Program-made: the position numbers and the translations under genes
Notes under the pieces: generated by a model
What the model was told of the DNA's origin: nothing
The model's database searches: none
Seen by the model: only the letters and a program-made list of their open reading frames with translations
Part shown: positions 7,135 to 13,137 of the stretch, piece by piece
Position numbering within the stretch: position 1 is the first letter of the stretch
Layout of the letters: the number at the start of each line of letters is the position of its first letter
Virus record (IMG/VR): IMGVR_UViG_3300033144_002846
Coordinates: 1-27,717 of that record
Length of the DNA: 27,717 nucleotides
From: a virus
Direction: 5' to 3' (one strand)

Positions 7135-7461
7135 TTACAACTCCTCTACATGATAAATAGAACATCCTAAATTTTCACAAGTTCTTCCCCAAAGTCTGAC
7201 AGTTAGCTCTTCTTTACAGTATGGACATAGATGTTTTTCCTTAAATATAAAAATAATCTGTGCCCTAGACCTGAAAACAGGACCTGCAAAAGTACCTTTA
7301 AACGGAACCTTTTCTTTTTTCTCTTCTTTTATATATTCTTCTAGCAAAAGATTTTTTACCCATTGAGAAAAAGGCTGTTCTTCATACGCCATTCCTTCTG
7401 GAGTACATAACCAGTCTTGATATAGGTCGTAAGCATCCTGATATGTTTCTTTTTTATTCAT
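7135..7461 (-). CDS. Hypothetical protein with a C-terminal zinc motif
   Basis: 108 residues. The first two thirds are acidic-aromatic and helical; the end has CPYCKEE and CENLGC, a likely C4 zinc site. The ATG overlaps the stop of the upstream membrane protein by 8 bases and has GGAG 8 bases before it. Function not recognised. Confidence 0.75.
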   Translation of the reverse strand: MNKKETYQDAYDLYQDWLCTPEGMAYEEQPFSQWVKNLLLEEYIKEEKKEKVPFKGTFAGPVFRSRAQIIFIFKEKHLCPYCKEELTVRLWGRTCENLGCSIYHVEEL

Positions 7462-7576
7462 CTACACCGCTCCAACAAAAAATATTTACAAACAGGATAA
7501 CTAAAAGCCAGTCAATAAGGCTGTTTGCATTAAATAACATCCCTACAATGAGAACCCAAAAGATAAAACTACACAT
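7454..7576 (-). CDS. Predicted 40-residue membrane protein, two hydrophobic segments
   Basis: The open frame extends upstream to 7639, but the ATG at 7576 has GGAG 7 bases before it and overlaps the stop of the previous small gene by 8 bases, so I choose it. The 40-residue product is nearly all hydrophobic: CSFIFWVLIVGMLF, a short NANS turn, then IDWLLVILFVNIFCW. It is likely an inner-membrane hairpin. No family recognised. Confidence 0.6.
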   Translation of the reverse strand: MCSFIFWVLIVGMLFNANSLIDWLLVILFVNIFCWSGVDE

Positions 7577-7700
7577 CTTTAAGCTCCGAAATACCATAAA
7601 CAATAGCACCCACCCCCATAACAATACCTCCAACAACATACTCCTCTGTTAACAGGAGTACAAGTCCAGCACTAGTGATAAGAGTTGCTAAAAATTCCAT
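7569..7700 (-). CDS. Predicted 43-residue membrane protein, first gene of the leftward arm
   Basis: The ATG at 7700 is preceded by AAGGAGG, about the strongest Shine-Dalgarno in the window. The frame continues upstream to 7787, but that would begin at the edge of the -10 box, so the short version is right. The product (MEFLATLITSAGLVLLLTEE, then VVGGIVMGVGAIVYG) has two predicted membrane helices. It is the first protein made from the leftward strong promoter, so it probably acts early. Function unknown; holin-like, superinfection-exclusion or host-takeover roles are all conceivable. Confidence 0.68.
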   Translation of the reverse strand: MEFLATLITSAGLVLLLTEEYVVGGIVMGVGAIVYGISELKDV

Positions 7701-7710
7701 CAATTCCTCC

Positions 7711-7739
7711 TTGACAAACTGATTAAAGTATGGTATAAT
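7711..7739 (+). promoter_or_regulatory. Rightward consensus promoter
   Basis: TTGACA (7711-7716), 17 bp, TATAAT (7734-7739), with TGG before the -10. Predicted start near 7746, giving a leader of about 80 bases to the NADAR gene ATG at 7826. It faces the leftward promoter across about 46 bp. Its spacer AACTGATTAAAGTATGG resembles that of the polymerase promoter. Confidence 0.88.
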
Positions 7740-7748
7740 GTTCTTAAT

Positions 7749-7775
7749 GGTAAAAAGAAGGTTGATTTTCTTACC
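7749..7775. promoter_or_regulatory. Possible operator: imperfect dyad between the two promoters
   Basis: GGTAA at 7749-7753 and TTACC at 7771-7775 frame an A-rich/T-rich dyad; 8 of 13 half-site positions match. The centre (7762) coincides with the centre of the surrounding inverted repeat. It covers the start regions of both promoters, where a symmetric repressor or activator would affect both. No cognate regulator is identified. Confidence 0.35.
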
Positions 7776-7785
7776 CTCTATAGAC

Positions 7786-7814
7786 ATTATACCACATAAC
7801 TACCTAGTTGTCAA
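7786..7814 (-). promoter_or_regulatory. Leftward consensus promoter
   Basis: On the minus strand TTGACA (7814-7809), 17 bp, TATAAT (7791-7786), with TGG before the -10. Predicted start near 7779; the leader runs through the rightward promoter to the ATG at 7700. Its -35 abuts the Shine-Dalgarno of the rightward NADAR gene. Confidence 0.88.
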
Positions 7815-7825
7815 GGAGGAATTCA

Positions 7826-8284
7826 ATGAATATAGGCTCAGGAAATAGATACCCTGCTAATAGTTTATCAAACTTTGCACCTCACCCTTTCGTAATTGAT
7901 GGGGTAAATTGCAATAGCATGGAAGGATTTCTACAATCGTTGAAGTTTAAAAATCCAGACATGCAGGTAGAAGTGTGCAAGCTGGTTGGAAAATCTGCCA
8001 AATTCAAAGGGAAACCTAAGAAATGGTGGAAAACTCAGACACTTTGGTGGAAAGGAATAGAAATTGACAGGCACGGAGAGGAGTACCAAGAATTATTGGA
8101 TAGGGCTTACTGGGCTTTATGTAGAAATACAGGCTTTCAGAAGGCACTCTTAGCCTCAAGAAACTCTGCTCTTACTCACTCATTAGGAAACAGAGACTCA
8201 CATAGAACTATCTTAACAATTAGGGAATTTTGTGGGAGACTTGAACATATGAGAGAAAAATTACAAGACTACTATGAGAAATAA
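7826..8284 (+). CDS. NADAR-family (YbiA-like) N-glycosidase-type protein
   Basis: 152 residues from the ATG at 7826, which has AAGGAGG 6 bases upstream; the frame is open further back but only into the promoter. SLSNFAPHPFVIDG at 13-26 followed by SMEGFLQSLKF at 31-41 is the NADAR signature (LSNF..hpf..DG, then the E..Q..KF motif). A WWKTQTLWWKG insert at 67-77 and the C-terminal LGNRDSHRTILT segment are compatible with phage members. NADAR proteins hydrolyse N-glycosidic bonds in ADP-ribose-like or riboflavin-pathway compounds, and some remove ADP-ribose from guanine bases in DNA, countering DarT-type toxins. As first gene under a strong promoter, an anti-defence role is plausible. Family good, exact substrate unknown. 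Confidence 0.8.
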   Translation: MNIGSGNRYPANSLSNFAPHPFVIDGVNCNSMEGFLQSLKFKNPDMQVEVCKLVGKSAKFKGKPKKWWKTQTLWWKGIEIDRHGEEYQELLDRAYWALCRNTGFQKALLASRNSALTHSLGNRDSHRTILTIREFCGRLEHMREKLQDYYEK

Positions 8285-8294
8285 GGAGAACTAA

Positions 8295-8573
8295 ATGGAT
8301 ACTTGGAATGTAGACCTAATTTTAAAGAGAAATGGAAAAGAAGATTTAAAGAATACAAAATACATACGCATGGATGGTCTTACTCCGCAAATGCAAAATA
8401 TTAAATTAAGAAATCTTACTGCGAAAATGACAGAAGATTTTATTTCTTTTTTAAATAATGAAAATGACTATACACAAAGATGCGGAAACTGTGGTGGAGA
8501 GTACCTGAGAAGACTTATGGGAAATGAATATTTTCTATACTGTCCCGATTGTGGAATGGGAGAGAACGAGTGA
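8295..8573 (+). CDS. Small zinc-ribbon protein
   Basis: 92 residues after AAGGAGAACTAA. The C-terminal third holds CGNCGG and CPDCG, a C4 zinc ribbon spaced by about 16 residues. The N-terminal part is basic and unrecognised. It overlaps the next gene's GTG start. Function not known. Confidence 0.72.
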   Translation: MDTWNVDLILKRNGKEDLKNTKYIRMDGLTPQMQNIKLRNLTAKMTEDFISFLNNENDYTQRCGNCGGEYLRRLMGNEYFLYCPDCGMGENE

Positions 8574-9229
8574 ACAGAGAGAACTTGCGAAAAACAATAC
8601 GAGACTTTCTAAAAGATTTTAACTGTCACTACACTATTGACTTAGACACTGAGAATGGATTTCCCTTGGTTGATATATTATCACCTAAGGGAACAATAAG
8701 AGAAGGGTTGTTAGAGATTGAACACATTTCTGATGAACTTGCTGATGAAGTTTTCAACTCACTTCCTAAAATGAATCACGAATGGAAAGAAAGACCAAAA
8801 GGCTTTCTTGCTGACTTCACACCACAGCATGATGAGGAAAGGAAGAATTATGTAAGAGAGTTACACCAAGTTATTTGGAAATTACTAAAGGTAATAGGTA
8901 TTTCGTGGAGTGGGGAACTTAAGAATTGTGTTACTACCACCCTTGATAGCCTAAAATTAGAGGGTGAGGAATTGTCACAAGAAAAAATAGCAGGAATATA
9001 TGCTAAAAAGAAATATGACTATGCTTCCTCTCCTGATACCTTAGCTGGACATGTTTACCAAAGAGGCTGGCTAGACTGTTTTGAACACTACCAGCCAAAA
9101 ACACAAGAACACAGCCAATTACTAGAAATATCCAAGCTGAATTTTTATATGTTAAAACGAATTGGTGGTTTTTCAGATGAACTCCCCACACCACCAGAGG
9201 GGGATAATGAGAAAACAAGAGATACTTAA
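8570..9229 (+). CDS. Hypothetical protein
   Basis: 219 residues from GTG at 8570, which overlaps the previous TGA as GTGA and follows GGGAGAG at the right distance. An in-frame TTG at 8549 is less likely. It appears helical and soluble, with no catalytic motif I recognise. The end (residues 205-219) is polar and overlaps the next gene, whose Shine-Dalgarno (AGAGGGGG) lies inside it. Confidence 0.75.
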   Translation: MNRENLRKTIRDFLKDFNCHYTIDLDTENGFPLVDILSPKGTIREGLLEIEHISDELADEVFNSLPKMNHEWKERPKGFLADFTPQHDEERKNYVRELHQVIWKLLKVIGISWSGELKNCVTTTLDSLKLEGEELSQEKIAGIYAKKKYDYASSPDTLAGHVYQRGWLDCFEHYQPKTQEHSQLLEISKLNFYMLKRIGGFSDELPTPPEGDNEKTRDT

Positions 9230-9434
9230 AATAGGCAAAAGACTTGTCGCAGAATATACACACGCTAGCAGGGTAGAGGTTCTAAATAATTTTGCCGAAG
9301 AGATAGAAGAACTAAAGTACGAGGGAGCTAGAACAGTATTAGAGGAATTTTTACGAAAAGTAGATTGGTTTATGTGGGACAAGAAAACAATGAAAAATAT
9401 TGCCAATTGGATAAATAAAAAGGAGAAACGATGA
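9207..9434 (+). CDS. Small helical hypothetical protein
   Basis: 75 residues starting MRKQEILK. The frame is open back to 9162, but the ATG at 9207 directly follows AGAGGGGGATA, so it is preferred. Charged and helical; the end contains a Trp/Lys-rich stretch. No family recognised. Stop overlaps the next ATG as ATGA. Confidence 0.7.
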   Translation: MRKQEILKIGKRLVAEYTHASRVEVLNNFAEEIEELKYEGARTVLEEFLRKVDWFMWDKKTMKNIANWINKKEKR

Positions 9435-9838
9435 AAGAAACACTAGAAAAACTATTAGCAGAGTATTCAGAATTTCATGTAGATTCAAACAGGATGACCT
9501 TTACTCAGAAAAATTGGACTGAGTTTGCTGAGGCTGTAGAGGAAAAAGCAGTCACCTTTGACCCAAATGGCTTTGAACTTATGGGAGAAGGGATAGAGTA
9601 CTGGAAAAATTTGGAGATTTACGCCAAAGAAAACATGACAGATGAGCTTATTAAAGACAAGGTTATTTTAGAGTCCGAAGTTGCAAGGCTAAAAGAGGAA
9701 TTAGAATCAGAAAAGAAGGTAAAGGAAGAGAATTTCAGGGCTTTTGAAGAAACTAAAACTGAACTAAACGAGTTTGTCGAATCTGGATGGGAAGCTAATG
9801 GAAATAAGCTTTACCTAAAGGGAGAGCAACATTCCTAA
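9431..9838 (+). CDS. Hypothetical coiled-coil protein
   Basis: 135 residues, preceded by AAGGAG. Residues 70-120 (KVILESEVARLKEELESEKK and onward) are a clear coiled coil, so it probably forms dimers or binds a partner. Overlaps both neighbours (ATGA and TAATG), so it is coupled in translation with them. No function recognised. Confidence 0.75.
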   Translation: MKETLEKLLAEYSEFHVDSNRMTFTQKNWTEFAEAVEEKAVTFDPNGFELMGEGIEYWKNLEIYAKENMTDELIKDKVILESEVARLKEELESEKKVKEENFRAFEETKTELNEFVESGWEANGNKLYLKGEQHS

Positions 9839-10227
9839 TGGCTAGTCGTAAAAAAGTAGCTACTTGTAAAGGGGTAAGAAAAGACGGAAAGCCTTGCAAA
9901 GGTAAGGGGTATGAAGATGGGTACTGTAAACACCATATACACCAAAAGCCAAAAAAAGAGATAAAAAAATCACGTGCAAAGAGCATAAAGGCATATCGTG
10001 AATATCTAAAATCTCCTGAGTGGGCAGTAAAGCGTCAAATAGTTCTTAGTGTTCTAGGTGAAACCTGTAAATTGTGTGGAAAATCCGCAACTACTGTTCA
10101 CCACAACACATACAAGACATTATTTGAGGAAAACATCCTGAAAGACTTAACAGTTTTATGTTCAAGCTGTCATGCAAAGTACCATAAAAAAGGAAATTAT
10201 CGTGGCAATAAAACTAGACGAAGGTAA
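9838..10227 (+). CDS. HNH endonuclease with N-terminal zinc finger
   Basis: 129 residues. An HNH nuclease core is visible: CKLCG at 77-81, HHN at 88-90, then LTVLCSSCHAKYH at 104-116, giving the two CxxC pairs and the catalytic His89 region. The N-terminus has a C10/C20/C30/H32 cluster (CKGVRKDGKPCKG, then YCKHH), a small zinc motif found on some phage HNH and other proteins. It sits inside an operon with overlapping neighbours and does not interrupt any gene, so it may be a packaging-associated or host-directed nuclease, or a free-standing homing enzyme. It lies about 600 bp before the terminase genes. Confidence 0.85.
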   Translation: MASRKKVATCKGVRKDGKPCKGKGYEDGYCKHHIHQKPKKEIKKSRAKSIKAYREYLKSPEWAVKRQIVLSVLGETCKLCGKSATTVHHNTYKTLFEENILKDLTVLCSSCHAKYHKKGNYRGNKTRRR

Positions 10228-10435
10228 ATATAAATGTTTCTTCTGTCATGAAGAGTATAAGTTTGAAAGAGAAGCAGATGAGTGTGTTACTAGGCATAAC
10301 TTATTGTATGTGCCAATGACATCAGAGGAAATGATGCAACTTATCAGATATATTTATGAACAACAGAATCCACCAGTAGAGCTTATTGGTAGAATGAAAA
10401 AACTAATGAAAGAGAAGGCAGGTAAAACTCATTGA
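10202..10435 (+). CDS. Small zinc-finger hypothetical protein
   Basis: 77 residues from GTG at 10202 (VAIKLDEGKYKC), chosen because AAGGAAATTATC precedes it; an ATG at 10172 has no ribosome site. CFFCHEEYKF at 18-27 and DECVTRH give a CxxC...CxxxH zinc site; the second half is a helical EEMMQLIRYIYEQ stretch. Similar small proteins are common in phage accessory regions; role unknown. Confidence 0.68.
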   Translation: MAIKLDEGKYKCFFCHEEYKFEREADECVTRHNLLYVPMTSEEMMQLIRYIYEQQNPPVELIGRMKKLMKEKAGKTH

Positions 10436-10632
10436 GCAAAAAGCTAACAATGTCAAAAAAAGAGTGTTTATACTGCAAAGTTAATAATAAAAAATCAAGA
10501 GATACAAAATTTAGAGTGGTAGCATTAGACAGACCTTATATTAACCTGTGGTTTCACAGGGCATGTTTGGTTAAGCTGAAAGACACTTTAAATGACTTTT
10601 TGATAGAAAACAGAGAAAAATGGGTAAAATAA
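10432..10632 (+). CDS. Small hypothetical protein with zinc-type motif
   Basis: 66 residues if the TTG at 10432 is the start, overlapping the previous stop as TTGA; AGG 9-10 bases upstream is a weak site. An ATG at 10450 is the alternative but has no ribosome site. CLYC at 12-15 and HRAC at 42-45 could bind zinc. The rest is basic and helical. Function unknown. Confidence 0.55.
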   Translation: MSKKLTMSKKECLYCKVNNKKSRDTKFRVVALDRPYINLWFHRACLVKLKDTLNDFLIENREKWVK

Positions 10633-10664
10633 TCATTAGATTTTATCAAGAATACAAGGAAATA

Positions 10665-10673
10665 TGATATAAT
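10665..10673 (+). promoter_or_regulatory. Possible extended -10 promoter before the terminase genes
   Basis: TGATATAAT at 10665-10673 is a good extended -10. The -35 is poor: the best is TTATCA 19 bp upstream. From TATAAT onward 15 bases (10668-10682) are identical to the leftward strong promoter's start region. It lies at the boundary between accessory and virion genes, so it could help late expression. Confidence 0.4.
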
Positions 10674-10845
10674 GTCTATAGAAACAGTTAAAAAACCTAA
10701 AAAAATACAAGAAATTGAAAAAGAGGTTAAAAAGAGGATGCCTAAAAAGATTGGGTGTCCTATCTGTGGAGACACAGAGAATTTAGTACCATCAGGAAGA
10801 TGTGTTACATGTCTTAGTTGCGGGTGGTCTAAATGTAGCCTATAG
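10672..10845 (+). CDS. Orphan zinc-ribbon protein resembling the C-terminal ribbon of ribonucleotide reductase
   Basis: 57 residues (MSIETVKKPKK start) with AAGGA 11 bases upstream. The C-terminal half is CPIC, then a GRCVTCLSCGWSKC end: two CxxC pairs followed by a GWSKC tail. This matches the small ribbon found at the end of B12-dependent ribonucleotide reductases and some other enzymes (CP.CG..L...GC.TC..CGYSKC). No reductase gene is nearby. If the overlapping -10 element is a true promoter, the gene may start at the ATG at 10738, keeping the whole ribbon (35 residues). A nucleic-acid or protein-binding adaptor is plausible. Confidence 0.65.
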   Translation: MSIETVKKPKKIQEIEKEVKKRMPKKIGCPICGDTENLVPSGRCVTCLSCGWSKCSL

Positions 10846-10854
10846 GAGGGGAGT

Positions 10855-11556
10855 TTGGCAAAGAGAGTAAAATCGAAAGGAAGTTTACGTAACCTAGCAC
10901 AATACAAAAATCTCTCAGATGCGGAATTTGATATAGTTTGGGAAGAAAGACAGGCAAAAGTACTGACAACTTTCAAGCCAAAACAAGAACTAGAGGATAG
11001 GATACTGGACATGATGGAACTGTTCAGAGAGGACTATGCCCTAGATGATTTAAAATTTAATGATACACAAGTTCTTAGGGCACTTATACGTGCCTTATTA
11101 ACTTTAAGTGACTACGAAGATACTCTTTATACTGAACAACAAGAAGGGGTCGGAGCAGAAAACATCAGAGTTATTGGGGAACTAAACAAATTTATTTCTA
11201 GCCTGAGAAAAGATATCTCAGACATGCAGAGAGATTTAAATATTACACGTAAGACTCGTAAAGAAGAAAAAGAAGATTCAATCGAAGCCTATATCAAAAA
11301 CATTCAGGAGAAGGCTAATAGGTTTTATAAAAATAAGGTTTATAGGGCTATTTGTCCAGAGTGTGGAATGATGTTGTTTGATGGATGGTTTTTATATCCT
11401 GATGAAGACAACAAGCTTACCATTGAGTGTGGTAGAATGCTTGAACAAAAGGAAGAAGATGAGGAAGCAAAGTGTACTGGAAAGTTGGAACTTACCTCTT
11501 CTGAGTTGAGAGACTTGCAAGAAGAGTATAAAGATAAGTTTCCAGAGGGACTCTAG
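10855..11556 (+). CDS. Putative small terminase subunit
   Basis: 233 residues from a TTG at 10855 after an excellent AGGAGGGGA. It directly precedes the large terminase. The N-terminal half is helical (a plausible DNA-recognition domain), residues about 100-160 form a probable coiled coil, and the end carries CPECG (167-171), Cys192 and Cys207, a likely zinc ribbon. Small terminases recognise the packaging site and regulate the large subunit. There is no direct sequence match I can point to; the call comes from position, size and helical layout. Confidence 0.55.
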   Translation: MAKRVKSKGSLRNLAQYKNLSDAEFDIVWEERQAKVLTTFKPKQELEDRILDMMELFREDYALDDLKFNDTQVLRALIRALLTLSDYEDTLYTEQQEGVGAENIRVIGELNKFISSLRKDISDMQRDLNITRKTRKEEKEDSIEAYIKNIQEKANRFYKNKVYRAICPECGMMLFDGWFLYPDEDNKLTIECGRMLEQKEEDEEAKCTGKLELTSSELRDLQEEYKDKFPEGL

Positions 11557-11559
11557 TAT

Positions 11560-13137
11560 ATGTCTGTAGTAGAAAAGCTTTCTGTTAAAGAACAGCAACT
11601 CATAAGAATCTTTAAAAATCCTGTTTTGTTTGGAGAATTTTTACACGAAATAGATTCAAACGATGAGGATTTACGAGAAGAAGTTACTGAGATAGAACAA
11701 AATATGGAATTTACAATCTACCAGAAAGAGTTATTGGTAGATACAAATCCATACATTTCTCTAAGAGCAGCACGTGCAGTAGGTAAAACGTTTGCTATTG
11801 TACACATGATTATCTGGATACTGTTTAACAATCTTTATCCTGGGGAGTACATAATTTACTCCGTGCCAAACAAAGCACAGCTAGACCCTGTGTGGGAAAT
11901 GTTAAAAATGTTCTTTAGAACTAATAGCTTACTAAAGAATTTTGTAAATTACAGAAGTGGAATTAATAATTCAGAGCATAGAATTGAAACAAAAGCACAT
12001 GCTACTCTTATGTGCAGAATTGCTGGACAATCAGGAAAGGGGGAAAATGTTATTGGTCTTCACACACCCTTCTTTATTGTAGACGAATCTGGATATTATC
12101 CTTGGGGAACGTGGCTGGAACTTCAAGCTACAATTAACTATTGGATGAGTGGGAGTAAACTTATTGTCTCAGGAGTTCCTACTGGAATTCGTGAGGAAAA
12201 TGTAAACTTTCACGCAGATAAGAATGATGATACCTATAGTAGATATAGAATTGATTCTTATCAAAATCCTAGATTTGATGACGAAGCAGAAGAGGATGCT
12301 ATACGAAGATACGGGGGAAAAACCACAGAGGAATTTGCCCATTTTGTTTTAGGACAACACGGTTCTCCTATCTACGCAGTATTTGATAGAAGACTAATGA
12401 ATATCAAATCTTACCCAGTATATAAAATAGCCCTAAATGGTATTACTTTTGGAGAGAACTTCAACGACTATTTTCAAAAAGTACAAATACTTCCAGCAAT
12501 GCCGAAAAACCAGGGTGTAATCTTTGGAGTAGACCTTGGATATACAGAACCCACAGCAATTTTCATTCTATATTTAGATGAGAACATGAATTTTAAATTT
12601 CATTCCAAAATTCGCTTAGTAAAGGTTCCTTATCCAATTCAAAAAAGATTCATAGATGCCTTGGACACAAAGTATAGTCCCTCATTGATAGGGATGGATG
12701 AAGGACACGCAGGAATGAGTGTAATTCAGGATTTACTAAAGGGAAAACAGTATCAAAAGAAAAACTATGAGGATTACCTCATACCAATCAAATTCAATTC
12801 AGCAATCATACTTGGAATAGACGAAGACGGTAAAGAAATAAAATCAAGAGCAAAGCCTTTATCTGTTTCACTCCTACAGGAGTACACAAACAAACACAGA
12901 ATCATTTATTCTACTACGGATATGGATACTGTAACTGAGTTGGAAAGGATGTCTTATACAAAAAACCCAACTACTGGAATAATTTCATATAAGACAATGA
13001 CACCAGCGGGGGGACATAAAGGCGAAGACCACTTTACTGCATCACTTTTAAGTGGGGTGCTGGCTTATTATCTCACAAATGAGAGTTTAGATTTCCGAAG
13101 TAGACAAATCAAGTTATTAGGAACAGGTTGGTTATAA
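11560..13137 (+). CDS. Terminase large subunit
   Basis: 525 residues with both domains. ATPase: RAARAVGKT at 69-77 (Walker A), FFIVDE at 171-176 (Walker B plus catalytic Glu), SGVPTG at 204-209 (coupling motif). Nuclease (RNase H fold): GVDLGYTEPTA with Asp325, SLIGMDEGHAG with Asp380, and GEDHF with Asp490. It pumps DNA into the prohead through the portal and cuts the concatemer. Its TAA overlaps the portal start. Full length for the family. Confidence 0.95.
   Translation: MSVVEKLSVKEQQLIRIFKNPVLFGEFLHEIDSNDEDLREEVTEIEQNMEFTIYQKELLVDTNPYISLRAARAVGKTFAIVHMIIWILFNNLYPGEYIIYSVPNKAQLDPVWEMLKMFFRTNSLLKNFVNYRSGINNSEHRIETKAHATLMCRIAGQSGKGENVIGLHTPFFIVDESGYYPWGTWLELQATINYWMSGSKLIVSGVPTGIREENVNFHADKNDDTYSRYRIDSYQNPRFDDEAEEDAIRRYGGKTTEEFAHFVLGQHGSPIYAVFDRRLMNIKSYPVYKIALNGITFGENFNDYFQKVQILPAMPKNQGVIFGVDLGYTEPTAIFILYLDENMNFKFHSKIRLVKVPYPIQKRFIDALDTKYSPSLIGMDEGHAGMSVIQDLLKGKQYQKKNYEDYLIPIKFNSAIILGIDEDGKEIKSRAKPLSVSLLQEYTNKHRIIYSTTDMDTVTELERMSYTKNPTTGIISYKTMTPAGGHKGEDHFTASLLSGVLAYYLTNESLDFRSRQIKLLGTGWL

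Larger units (their letters stand above)
7702..7823. repeat. Large imperfect inverted repeat holding two facing promoters
   Basis: The outer arms are a perfect 15-bp inverted repeat (AATTCCTCCTTGACA at 7702-7716 and its complement at 7809-7823). Each arm contains a -35 box plus, on the other strand, the Shine-Dalgarno of the opposite gene. The -10 regions match 11 of 12 bases in inverse orientation (7729-7740 and 7785-7796). The whole region is symmetric about position 7762. Confidence 0.9.

Noticed and set aside
7454-7639. Longer (61-residue) version of the 40-residue membrane protein
   Set aside because: The upstream start overlaps most of the preceding small gene and lacks a ribosome site, while the ATG at 7576 has one.
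7569-7787. 72-residue version of the first leftward gene starting MSIEGKK
   Set aside because: Its ATG lies at the edge of the -10 box and upstream of the expected transcript start; the ATG at 7700 has an AAGGAGG site.
9838-10227. HNH gene as a homing element interrupting another gene
   Set aside because: The neighbours are complete, overlapping genes with their own starts, and no split coding sequence is seen on either side.
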